Shown here: positions 33,135-41,773 of the stretch, piece by piece | How the letters are laid out: the number at the start of each line of letters is the position of its first letter | Position numbering within the stretch: the first letter of the stretch is position 1 | Assembly: GCF_025699295.1 (NCBI RefSeq) | Contig: NZ_JAILWB010000001.1 | Span: 62,001-126,000 of the forward strand | Reading direction: 5' to 3' | Source of the DNA: Hydrogenophaga sp. | Lineage (GTDB): Bacteria > Pseudomonadota > Gammaproteobacteria > Burkholderiales > Burkholderiaceae_C | Length of the DNA stretch: 64,000 nucleotides | Position numbers and translations under genes: made by a program | Notes under the pieces: generated by a model | Databases searched by the model: none | What the model saw: only the letters and a program-made list of their open reading frames with translations | Told to the model about the DNA's origin: nothing

Positions 33135-34259
33135 ATGCCCGACACCCCCACACCAGACGGCCGGCCGGACGAACCCGCCGCGAATACCGACGCGCCCCAT
33201 GCGCTGCAATACCCCTGCGGCGAGCCGCCCGCACCGGGTGAGGTGCGCGAGGTCGCGCCCGGCGTGCTCTGGCTGCGCATGCCATTGCCGTTCGCGCTCA
33301 ACCACATCAACCTCTGGGCCGTGGCCGACGAGGACGAGCAAGGCACGGGCTGGGCCGTCATCGACACCGGCACGAAAACGCCCGAGGCGCTGGCCGCCTG
33401 GCGCCAGCTGATCGCTGCCGACGGCCCGCTCGCTGCCACACCCCAGGGCGCGCGCATCACGCGCATTTTCTGCACGCACATGCACCCGGACCACGTCGGC
33501 ATGGCGGGCTGGCTCACGCGCAAGTTCCAGTGCCGCCTGTGGATGACGCGACTCGAATACCTGACCTGCCGCACCCTGGTGGGCGACACCGGCCGCGAAG
33601 CCCCCGACGAGGCGATTCATTTCTACCGCCAGATGGGCTGGAACGAGGAGGCGCTGGACATCTACCGCACCCGCTTTGGTGGCTATGGCAAGTACATGCA
33701 TGCGCTGCCCGACAGCTTCCGGCGCCTGAGCGACGGCGAGACGCTGCGCATCGGCGCGCACGACTGGCGCGTGGTGGTCGGGCGCGGGCACTCGCCCGAA
33801 CACGCCTGCCTGGTCAGCGAAGCACTCGGCGTGCTGGTCTCGGGCGACCAGGTGCTGCCGCGCATCTCGTCGAACGTGAGCGTGTTCCCGACCGAGCCCG
33901 ACGCCGACCCGCTGGGCGACTGGATCGCCAGCATCGAACACCTGCGCGCCACGCTGAGCGACGATCTGCTGGTACTGCCGGCCCACGGCGAGCCGTTCCG
34001 GGGCCTGCACGCGCGCCTGAACCGCCTGGCGCAGGGGCACGAGCGCGGCCTGCAGCGGCTGCGGCGCAGCCTGGCCGAATCGCCCAAGCGCACGATCGAC
34101 GTCTTCGGGGCGCTGTTCGCGCGTTCGATCGACAACAGTGGCGAGCTGCTGGGCATGGCCACTGGCGAAGGCGTGGCCCACCTCAACCATCTGCTGACCC
34201 GGGGCGAGGCCGTGCGGGAGACAGGTGCCGACGGCGTGTACCGCTACCGCATGAAGTGA
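33135..34259 (+). CDS. MBL-fold metallo-hydrolase
   Basis: The 374-residue protein has the zinc-binding signature THMHPDHVGMAGWL near residue 114, further metal ligands (GHSPEHACL near 220; SGDQVLP) and an alpha-helical C-terminal part, as in glyoxalase II/RNase-like MBL proteins. Substrate not assignable. AATAAT (33123-33128) ends only six bases before the ATG, so the transcript may have almost no leader. Confidence 0.9.
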   Translation: MPDTPTPDGRPDEPAANTDAPHALQYPCGEPPAPGEVREVAPGVLWLRMPLPFALNHINLWAVADEDEQGTGWAVIDTGTKTPEALAAWRQLIAADGPLAATPQGARITRIFCTHMHPDHVGMAGWLTRKFQCRLWMTRLEYLTCRTLVGDTGREAPDEAIHFYRQMGWNEEALDIYRTRFGGYGKYMHALPDSFRRLSDGETLRIGAHDWRVVVGRGHSPEHACLVSEALGVLVSGDQVLPRISSNVSVFPTEPDADPLGDWIASIEHLRATLSDDLLVLPAHGEPFRGLHARLNRLAQGHERGLQRLRRSLAESPKRTIDVFGALFARSIDNSGELLGMATGEGVAHLNHLLTRGEAVRETGADGVYRYRMK

Positions 34260-34288
34260 GCTTGAGCTGGCGCCCCAGCCCGGATCGC

Positions 34289-34987
34289 TCACGCGTCCGG
34301 GTCGCTCAGGGTAACCAGCAGCTGGATGACCTCGGCGCACTCTTCCTCGATGCGCGCGATCCGGCCCATGTCCATGCCGCTGCTGGCGGCGGCGCGAATC
34401 GATTCGGTCTGCTCCAGGATGGCGGTCATGCGCTCGAACAGCTCCGAGGTGATGGCGTCGGTTCGTTGTGCCGCGGGGTCCGATGACGGCCGGGGCGCCG
34501 GTGCCGACACGGGTGCCGCTGCGGTGGGTTGATCGGACTTGAAGCTGAAGTCACCGTGCGCCGACAGGCTCAGCTCGATGGTTTCCATCTCCGGCGGATT
34601 GAGAATCTGGTCGACCCGCTCGCGGATCAGTTGCCGGTCGATCGGCTTGACGAAGAAGTCCACCGCGCCCAGCGCCATCGCCCGCTTGCGGTACACGTCG
34701 TCGGAGTGCGAGGTGACCATGATCACCTGGGTGCCGCGGTTCTTCGGGTTGCGGCGCATCTGTTCAATGACCTCGTAGCCGTTCATGTCCGGCATGTCGA
34801 CGTCAACCAGCATCACGTCGGGTGTGTGGGTGTCGAGCTTCTTGAGCGCATCCACACCCCGCACCGCGAAATGCAGCTGTGCCACGTCCAGCAGCGTGCG
34901 CGCCAGCACGTGGACCAGGCTGGGGTCGTCGTCGACGATCAGGATCTTGCGACGCGACGGGGATGCGGCGGAAACGGTGACACTCAT
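34289..34987 (-). CDS. Single-receiver response regulator with non-DNA-binding C-terminus
   Basis: The 232-residue protein has a complete receiver (KILIVDDDPSLVHVLARTLL; phosphoacceptor in MLVDVDMPDMNG near residue 67; VTSHSDD; FVKPID). The tail of about 90 residues is Pro/Ala-rich, then helical (SELFERMTAILEQTESIRAA), with no helix-turn-helix. It may dock to or compete with partners in phosphotransfer. It lies divergently next to the giant hybrid kinase (230-bp spacer), so a shared pathway is likely. Confidence 0.9.
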   Translation of the reverse strand: MSVTVSAASPSRRKILIVDDDPSLVHVLARTLLDVAQLHFAVRGVDALKKLDTHTPDVMLVDVDMPDMNGYEVIEQMRRNPKNRGTQVIMVTSHSDDVYRKRAMALGAVDFFVKPIDRQLIRERVDQILNPPEMETIELSLSAHGDFSFKSDQPTAAAPVSAPAPRPSSDPAAQRTDAITSELFERMTAILEQTESIRAAASSGMDMGRIARIEEECAEVIQLLVTLSDPDA

Positions 34988-35217
34988 GTGAGGCTCCTGG
35001 CGAAAGGGCCCAGCGGTGCGCAACACGGGGACGGCCTTGCGCCCCCGGACAGGACGCACTGCCTGGGCATGTCCCGACATGATCGCACCCTGCGCGGGCG
35101 GGGTAGGCACCAAAAAGACCGGTGATTGCCCCGCAATCGGGCGCCTTGCGCCTTGCGCCCTGTCCACGCGTGACCGAACGCTGGAAATGAACCGCTGCGG
35201 GCTTTCTTATCAGGCCG

Positions 35218-38200
35218 ATGCCCGCCAGCGCAGCGCCCACACTGTTCACGATGAACATCCGCGAACTGCTTCCCGGGCCGGGCCGGGGAGGCCTGAGCCT
35301 CACGGTCGTGATCCTGTGCCTCGGCGTCATGGTCAGCGGCATCGCCGCCTATTCGCTCGCCGACCGCGCGCAGGCACAGGCTCGCACCGAGTTCGGGCGC
35401 AAGAGCGAACTCATCGCCAACGAGATCATTCAGCGGCTGACCATGCCGACCTACGGCCTCAACGGCGCCCGTGGCGCCTTTGCCGCGAGCCAGCAGGTGC
35501 AGCGCGGGGAGTTCGAAGCCTATGTCGCCTCGCGCGACCTTCCCCGCGAGTTTCCAGGCAGCCGCGGATTCGGCTATGTGGAGCGGATCGCGCGTGGCGA
35601 TCTGGACACGTTCCTGAGCGAGGTCCGCGCAGACGGTGCGCCCGGGTTCGTGCTGCGCCAGTTCCAGGAGAAGGATCGGGACACGCTGTACATCGTGCGC
35701 TACATCGAACCCAGCGCGTTGAACCCCGACTCCCAGGGTATCGACCTGGGCAGCTCGGCGGTGTCGCGCGAGGTGATCGAACGCGCCATCACCACCGGAG
35801 ACACCACGCTCAGCCCGCCCCTGCCGATCACGCGCAATGGTGTGAGGTCGCAGGGCTTCCTGCTGTTCGTGCCGGTGTACACGGGCGCCACGACTCCGCC
35901 CACCGAGGCCGAGCGCAAGGCCAGCCTGCGTGGCGTGCTGTATGCGCCCCTGATCGCCAGCGAGCTGTTCGACGAAATCCTGGGGCTGACCAACGACCTG
36001 GTGACCTTCGAGCTCTACACGGGTCACGGAGCACCTGCGCCGGAAACCTGGGTGGCCGGTTACCACGTGATCGACCAGGGCCAGGGTGTGGTCACCACCC
36101 GCGAGCCGCGGCTGGCCCCTGCCAGCCGGTTCTCGCAGCAGCTTCACATTCACGTGCACGGGCAGCCCTTCACCATCCAGACCAGCAGCACACCGGCTCT
36201 GGAGCGTGCGGTGCCGTGGCAGCCCGCGGCGCTGGTGCTGGCCATCGGCCTGCTGCTGACCGCGCTGCTGGCCCGCATGGCGTCTCAATCGGTGCACGCG
36301 CGGCTGCGCGCGGAGGCGCTTGCGCGCTCCATGACGGTCGACCTCGAGCGGCTGGCGGTGGTGGCGCGACGCACCTCCGACGCGGTGCTGATCACCGACC
36401 TGAACAGGTGCATCACCTGGGTCAACGCAGGCTTCGAGCGCACCAGCGGCTACACGGCCGACGAGGTGATCGGGCGCCGGCCCGGCAGCTTCCTGGAGTC
36501 GGAGCGGAACGATCCGGCTGAAGTCGCGCGGCTCAGGCAGGCCATGGAGACCGGTGCACAGTTCAACGGTGAAATACTCAACCGCGCCAGGGACGGGCGT
36601 GAATACTGGGTCGAGGTGGAGATCCAGCCGCTGCTGACCGACGGCGGTGAATGGCTGGGCTACATGGCGATCGAGAGCGACATCACCGAGCGCAAGCAGG
36701 CCCAGCAACTCCTGGCCAGCTACAGCGAGCGTTTCCAGCTTGCCAGCGACGCCGCCCGGCTGGGTGTCTGGGAACTCGATCTGGGCACGCGCAACGCGAT
36801 CTGGGACGAGTGGACGTACCGCCTGTACGGGGCCCGACCCGAGGAAGGCGACCCCATGACCATCTGGGCACAGCGCGTGCCGCCCGACCAGCGCGAACGC
36901 GTCAAGGCGGTCGTTGCCGAGGCCATTGCAGGTGACGGCCGTTGCTCGATCGAGTTCCACATCCGGCTGCCCGGAGGGGAAGCGCGTTACCTGCAAGCTA
37001 CCGCCCGCGTCATGCGTGACGCCGGCGAACGCCCGTCGCGCATGGTCGGGGTGATCATCGACGTGAGCGAACGCCGCCGCAACGAGGAGGCCCTGCGCTC
37101 CAGCCGCGCCTTCCTCGACCGCGCCGGGCGCATCGGCGGCATCGGTGGCTGGGAACTCGATCTCGCCACGCGCCAGCTTCGCTGGACCGACCAGACCTGT
37201 CGCATCCACGACCTCGAACCCGGCCAGACGCCCAGCCTGGCGGGCGCGATCGCCTGCTACACACCCGAGGCGCGCCCTGTGGTGCAGGCCGCGGTGATCC
37301 GCGCTATCGAGGAGGACATGCCGTTCGACCTGGAGCTGCCACTGATCACGGCCACGGGGCGGCGCATCTGGGTGCGCGTGGCCGGTGAACTGGATTCGCG
37401 CGATGGCGTGCCGGTCAGCCTGACGGGCGCGCTGCAGGACATCACCGCCAGCAAGGAACTCTCCAGCGCACTGCAGCGCTCCAACGACCTGCTCAGCAGC
37501 GTGATAGAAAGCCTTCCTTGCGCGCTCAGCGTGGTCGATGCGCAAGGCGTGCTGGCCATGGCCAACACCGAATTCGGCCACCGGTTCGAACTGCCCGAAC
37601 ACCTGCGCCAGCCCGGCTACAGCCGCTTCGAGGACATCGTGCGCTACAGCGCCGAGCGCGGCGACTACGGGCCGGGCGATGCCGAAGAACAGACACGCTC
37701 GGTCATTGCCGAGGCCGTGGCCAACGCAACGGTGCAGCAGTTCGAGCGCACCCTGCCCTCGGGCGGTGTGATCGAGGTGCGCCGCGGGCCCCTGGCCGAC
37801 GGAGGCTTCGTCAGCACCTACACCGACATCTCGGCCCGCCGCGAGGCCGAGGCCCGCGCGCGCCAGTCCACCGAGCTGATGGCCAGCGCACTGGAAGTCA
37901 CGGGCGCCGGACTGGCGATCTACAACGAGGCCGACGAACTGGTGTTCTGCAACGACCTCTACAAGGCCCTCGACCCCGAAATGGCCGACCTGTTCGTGCC
38001 GCATGCGAAGTACGAGGACATCCTGCGCGCCAGCCTGAGGCGGCAGATGCCGCCGCAAGCCGAGGAACGCCCCGAGGAATGGATCGCCCAGCGCGTGCGC
38101 GATCACCGGCTCAGCGGCAACTGGGAGCGGCGCCTGCCCGACGGGCGCACGCTGCGCGTGGTGGAACGCCCCATGCCGGATGGCCACGTCGCGAGCTTTC

Positions 38201-41200
38201 GCTTCGACATCACCGAACTCGTTCAAACCACCGAGGCCGCGCAGGCCGCCTCGCAGGCCAAGAGCCAGTTCCTGGCGAACATGAGCCACGAGATCCGCAC
38301 CCCGATGAACGCCATCCTCGGCATGCTCACCTTGCTGCGAAAGACCCCTCTCGGGCCGCGCCAGCTGGACTACGCCAGCAAGACCGAGCGAGCCGCCCGT
38401 TCGCTGCTGGGCCTGCTCAACGACATCCTCGACTTCTCCAAGGTCGAGGCCGGCAAGCTCGCGCTCGACCCCCACCCGTTCGAAATCGACCACCTGTTGC
38501 GCGATCTGGCCGTCGTGCTCTCGGCCAGCGTGGGCGACAAGGAGATCGACGTCCTGTTCGACATCGATCCCGCCATGCCGTCCGCGCTGGTCGGCGATGC
38601 ACTGCGCCTGCGCCAGGTGCTCGTCAATCTCGCGGGCAACGCCATCAAGTTCACCGAGCACGGCGAGGTGGCCATCTCGCTGCGCGCCAGGCCGGCCGGG
38701 TCCGGCGCGGTGCTGCTGGACGTCGCGGTGCGCGACACGGGCATCGGCATCGCGCCGGAGAACCAGCACCGGATCTTCCAGGGTTTCACCCAGGCCGAGT
38801 CGTCCACCACGCGCCGCTTCGGCGGTACCGGCCTGGGCCTGGTGATCAGCCAGCGCCTGGTCGCGCTCATGGGCGGCGAGCTGAGCCTGCACAGCGAGCT
38901 GGGCCAGGGCACCTGCTTCAGCTTCTCCATTCCGCTGGACCTGCCCTCGCCCCCGGCGGCGCCAGCCAGTCCGCCCGCTCTGCGTCCCAGACCGCTGGAA
39001 GTGCTCATCGTCGACGACAACGCGCTCGCGCGAGACACGCTCTCCAGCATGGCCCGCACCCAGGGCTGGACAGTCCAGACGGCGGAGGGCGGCGCCAGCG
39101 CCATCGCGCACCTGCAGCGGGCCGGGCAGACCGGGCGGCGGTTCGACGTGGTCTTCATGGACCTGCACATGCCGGGCATGAATGGCTGGGAGGCGGCCCG
39201 CCGCATCCGCGACATGCCGCAGCACCACCCGGACACCCTGCTGATCATGGTGACCGCCCACGGCCGCGAACTCACGGAGAAGCGCGAGCTGCTGGAACAG
39301 GGTCTGCTTGACGGTTTCCTGATCAAGCCGGTCACCGCCTCCATGCTCACCGATGCGGTCGTGATCGCATCAGGTGACCCCGCGGGCAACGAGGACACCG
39401 CTGCGCACGCGACGGCGCACACGCACGCGCTGGAAGGTCTGCGCATCCTGCTGGTGGAAGACAACGAAACCAACCAGCAGGTGGCCTGCGAGCTGCTGGG
39501 CGACGAAGGTGCCACGGTGAGCGTGGCCGCCAACGGCAGGATCGCGGTGGATACGCTGGGCGCGGACAGCGCCGCGTTCGATGTGGTCCTGATGGACCTG
39601 CAGATGCCCGTGATGGACGGCTTCGCGGCAACCCACTGCATCCGCCAGGAACTCGGCCTGACCGACCTGCCCGTGATCGCCATGACCGCCAACGCCATGG
39701 CCAGCGACCGCGACGCCTGCCTGGCAGCGGGCATGAACGACCACGTGGGCAAACCCTTCGACCTCGACGCCCTGATCCAGACCCTGCGGCGGCACACTGG
39801 TCACTCGCCCGTCCCGCGCAACGGCCATGCCACGCCGCGCGCCGACGCCACGCTGCCGCCGGCACTGCGCACGCGTGCAGCGGCGGCCGGTGTCGAGATG
39901 GACGCCGCGATCCGGCGACTGGGCGGCAGCGTCAAGGCCTACACCCGCTTTCTGGAACGCTTCGCCAGCGAGCACGCCCGGCAACTCGGTGAACTCGATG
40001 CCGCCGTGGCGGCCGGCAACTTCAAGAGCGGCGCGCGCGTGGCGCACACGCTCAAGGGACTGGCCGCCACCCTGGGCATCCAGCCCCTGGTGGAACTCAG
40101 CCTGCAGGCCGAGCAGGCCCTGGCAGCGGCGCACGACGACGCCAGCACCCGGGAGCCGGTACAAGCCCTCAGGGCACATTCACTGGACGCCGTGCGGGAA
40201 CTGCTGCAGGCCTTGAAGGCGGCGAGCGGCGCGGTGGCCCCAGCGCCGGACGCGCAGGACACGCCATTGGCCGGCCTGACCCTCCTCGTGGTCGACGACA
40301 GCGACATCCAGCTCGACATCGCGGGGCACCTGCTGGTGCGCATGGGCGCGCAGGTCGTCACCGAGGCATCCGGCGAAGGCGCGCTGCAACGGCTGGGCGA
40401 GCGCAGCATCCAGGTCGACGCGGTGCTCATGGACGTGCAGATGCCCGGCATGGATGGCCTGGAGGCCACCCGCCGCCTGCGCGCACTGCCCGGCCTGTCG
40501 GCATTGCCGGTGATTGCGCTGAGCGCCGGCGACCTGCCCGAGGAGCGCGCCGCCGCCCTGAGCGCGGGCATGACCGGCTTCCTCGCCAAGCCGCTGGACC
40601 GCCTGGCGCTGCAGCAAGCGCTGCGCGCGCTCGCGCCCTCGGTCCCCGGCGCACCACCGGCGCCCCCACCGCCCCCGCCGCAGGAAGCGCAGGCCGCGCT
40701 CCCGGTGTTCGATCTGCACGCCGCGCTGGACCGCCTGGGCGGCGACGAGGCGCTGCTGGTGCGCACGCTGCGCCGCATGTTCGACGAGTTCGGCTCGCTG
40801 GGTCGTGAGAGCTGGCCTGTTCAGATGGACAGCGCGGGCCGGCAGGCTCTGGCCTCCCGCATGCACAAGCTCAAGGGCATCGCCGGCACGGTGGAAGCGC
40901 GCGTGCTGCACGCCTCGGCCGACGCCATCGAGCGACTGCTGCGCCAGGACGCGGACGAGGCCACGCTGGCGCCAGCATGGCAGGCACTTGGCCCGGCCAT
41001 CACCGCGCTGGACCAGGCCACGCACGCGTTGCGTCAGCGCCAGGTGCCTGCGGCGGAGAACACTTCGGCGCACGCGCCTGCGCTCGATGACGCACAGCTG
41101 GCATTGTTCCGCCAGATGCTGCAGAACCAGGACCTGGACGCACTGGGCTTCTTTGCCGAACACCTGACCGCACTGCGCCAGCGCCTCGGCATCGACACCA

Positions 41201-41280
41201 CAGAGCGCATCGAGCAACTGCTCGACGGCCTGGGCTTCGAGGAAGCCGCCCAGCTCATTGCGCACCCCGCGGCCGGTTGA
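35218..41280 (+). CDS. CHASE/multi-PAS hybrid histidine kinase with three receivers and two Hpt domains
   Basis: The 2,020-residue protein begins with a transmembrane helix (residues about 20-42), a periplasmic CHASE domain (50-330) and a second helix (about 335-355). Four or five PAS/PAC modules follow (380-1000). The HisKA has MSHEIRTPMNAILGML near residue 1022 and the HATPase has NLAGNAIKFTEHGEV near 1138. Receivers follow at about 1262 (FMDLHMPGMNG), 1411 (LMDLQMPVMDG) and 1690 (LMDVQMPGMDG). Hpt domains lie at about 1607 (AHTLKGLAATLG) and 1881 (MHKLKGIAG). All phospho-residues look intact, giving a complete internal phosphorelay. Output is unknown; the divergent receiver protein is the obvious partner. 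MNIRELL at 35251 is an alternative start. Confidence 0.95.
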   Translation: MPASAAPTLFTMNIRELLPGPGRGGLSLTVVILCLGVMVSGIAAYSLADRAQAQARTEFGRKSELIANEIIQRLTMPTYGLNGARGAFAASQQVQRGEFEAYVASRDLPREFPGSRGFGYVERIARGDLDTFLSEVRADGAPGFVLRQFQEKDRDTLYIVRYIEPSALNPDSQGIDLGSSAVSREVIERAITTGDTTLSPPLPITRNGVRSQGFLLFVPVYTGATTPPTEAERKASLRGVLYAPLIASELFDEILGLTNDLVTFELYTGHGAPAPETWVAGYHVIDQGQGVVTTREPRLAPASRFSQQLHIHVHGQPFTIQTSSTPALERAVPWQPAALVLAIGLLLTALLARMASQSVHARLRAEALARSMTVDLERLAVVARRTSDAVLITDLNRCITWVNAGFERTSGYTADEVIGRRPGSFLESERNDPAEVARLRQAMETGAQFNGEILNRARDGREYWVEVEIQPLLTDGGEWLGYMAIESDITERKQAQQLLASYSERFQLASDAARLGVWELDLGTRNAIWDEWTYRLYGARPEEGDPMTIWAQRVPPDQRERVKAVVAEAIAGDGRCSIEFHIRLPGGEARYLQATARVMRDAGERPSRMVGVIIDVSERRRNEEALRSSRAFLDRAGRIGGIGGWELDLATRQLRWTDQTCRIHDLEPGQTPSLAGAIACYTPEARPVVQAAVIRAIEEDMPFDLELPLITATGRRIWVRVAGELDSRDGVPVSLTGALQDITASKELSSALQRSNDLLSSVIESLPCALSVVDAQGVLAMANTEFGHRFELPEHLRQPGYSRFEDIVRYSAERGDYGPGDAEEQTRSVIAEAVANATVQQFERTLPSGGVIEVRRGPLADGGFVSTYTDISARREAEARARQSTELMASALEVTGAGLAIYNEADELVFCNDLYKALDPEMADLFVPHAKYEDILRASLRRQMPPQAEERPEEWIAQRVRDHRLSGNWERRLPDGRTLRVVERPMPDGHVASFRFDITELVQTTEAAQAASQAKSQFLANMSHEIRTPMNAILGMLTLLRKTPLGPRQLDYASKTERAARSLLGLLNDILDFSKVEAGKLALDPHPFEIDHLLRDLAVVLSASVGDKEIDVLFDIDPAMPSALVGDALRLRQVLVNLAGNAIKFTEHGEVAISLRARPAGSGAVLLDVAVRDTGIGIAPENQHRIFQGFTQAESSTTRRFGGTGLGLVISQRLVALMGGELSLHSELGQGTCFSFSIPLDLPSPPAAPASPPALRPRPLEVLIVDDNALARDTLSSMARTQGWTVQTAEGGASAIAHLQRAGQTGRRFDVVFMDLHMPGMNGWEAARRIRDMPQHHPDTLLIMVTAHGRELTEKRELLEQGLLDGFLIKPVTASMLTDAVVIASGDPAGNEDTAAHATAHTHALEGLRILLVEDNETNQQVACELLGDEGATVSVAANGRIAVDTLGADSAAFDVVLMDLQMPVMDGFAATHCIRQELGLTDLPVIAMTANAMASDRDACLAAGMNDHVGKPFDLDALIQTLRRHTGHSPVPRNGHATPRADATLPPALRTRAAAAGVEMDAAIRRLGGSVKAYTRFLERFASEHARQLGELDAAVAAGNFKSGARVAHTLKGLAATLGIQPLVELSLQAEQALAAAHDDASTREPVQALRAHSLDAVRELLQALKAASGAVAPAPDAQDTPLAGLTLLVVDDSDIQLDIAGHLLVRMGAQVVTEASGEGALQRLGERSIQVDAVLMDVQMPGMDGLEATRRLRALPGLSALPVIALSAGDLPEERAAALSAGMTGFLAKPLDRLALQQALRALAPSVPGAPPAPPPPPPQEAQAALPVFDLHAALDRLGGDEALLVRTLRRMFDEFGSLGRESWPVQMDSAGRQALASRMHKLKGIAGTVEARVLHASADAIERLLRQDADEATLAPAWQALGPAITALDQATHALRQRQVPAAENTSAHAPALDDAQLALFRQMLQNQDLDALGFFAEHLTALRQRLGIDTTERIEQLLDGLGFEEAAQLIAHPAAG

Positions 41281-41310
41281 ACCCGGGGTTGCGCGGCTCG
41301 GGGGTTCTGT

Positions 41311-41526
41311 TCAGGGCTTCTTCTTCGCGCCCCGTTGCGGCGGCACGGGCGCGTCGGGCGCACCACGAGGCTTCGCGCCGCTGGTGGACGCACGCGGCGG
41401 AGGCACCGGTGCATCGACCGCCGCGCCCGGGTCTTCCTCGCCCGCCACCGACGCCAGCAGGTCGCTGGTGGCGGCGGGATTCGATGGTGCGGGCGAAGGC
41501 GCGGGCAGGCGGATGGTGCGGCTCAT
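41311..41526 (-). CDS. Small proline/alanine-rich hypothetical protein
   Basis: A 71-residue frame starting MSRTIRLPAPSPAPSN and ending PPQRGAKKKP, with two copies of a DAPVPP segment. It converges on the hybrid kinase gene and occupies much of the 493-bp gap before mutS. Composition is low-complexity and disordered, and no domain is recognised. It could be a real small protein or a chance frame in GC-rich DNA. Confidence 0.4.
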   Translation of the reverse strand: MSRTIRLPAPSPAPSNPAATSDLLASVAGEEDPGAAVDAPVPPPRASTSGAKPRGAPDAPVPPQRGAKKKP

Positions 41527-41773
41527 GGTGCACGGGTAGGCAAAGGGCGCTCCCGCCATCCTACGCCTGCCAGGGTGCTCCCGCGACCCCCATTCAGGGC
41601 GCTTCCCGCATGCAGGCACACCCTCTCCCCGGAAGGATCCTGCTGGCAACAGCGGCCGCCGGCCGGGCCATCCCCTAAGATAGGGTCCCGCCATTGGCCG
41701 GGTTGGCCAGCGCGGGTCGGCGGTGATGCCAAACCCCGGAGATCAGGGGCCGGCACCGGCCCGGCACGCACCG

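Noticed and set aside
34984-39261. 1,425-codon minus-strand frame
   Set aside because: Antisense to the hybrid kinase, which has complete, ordered domains; the minus frame has none.
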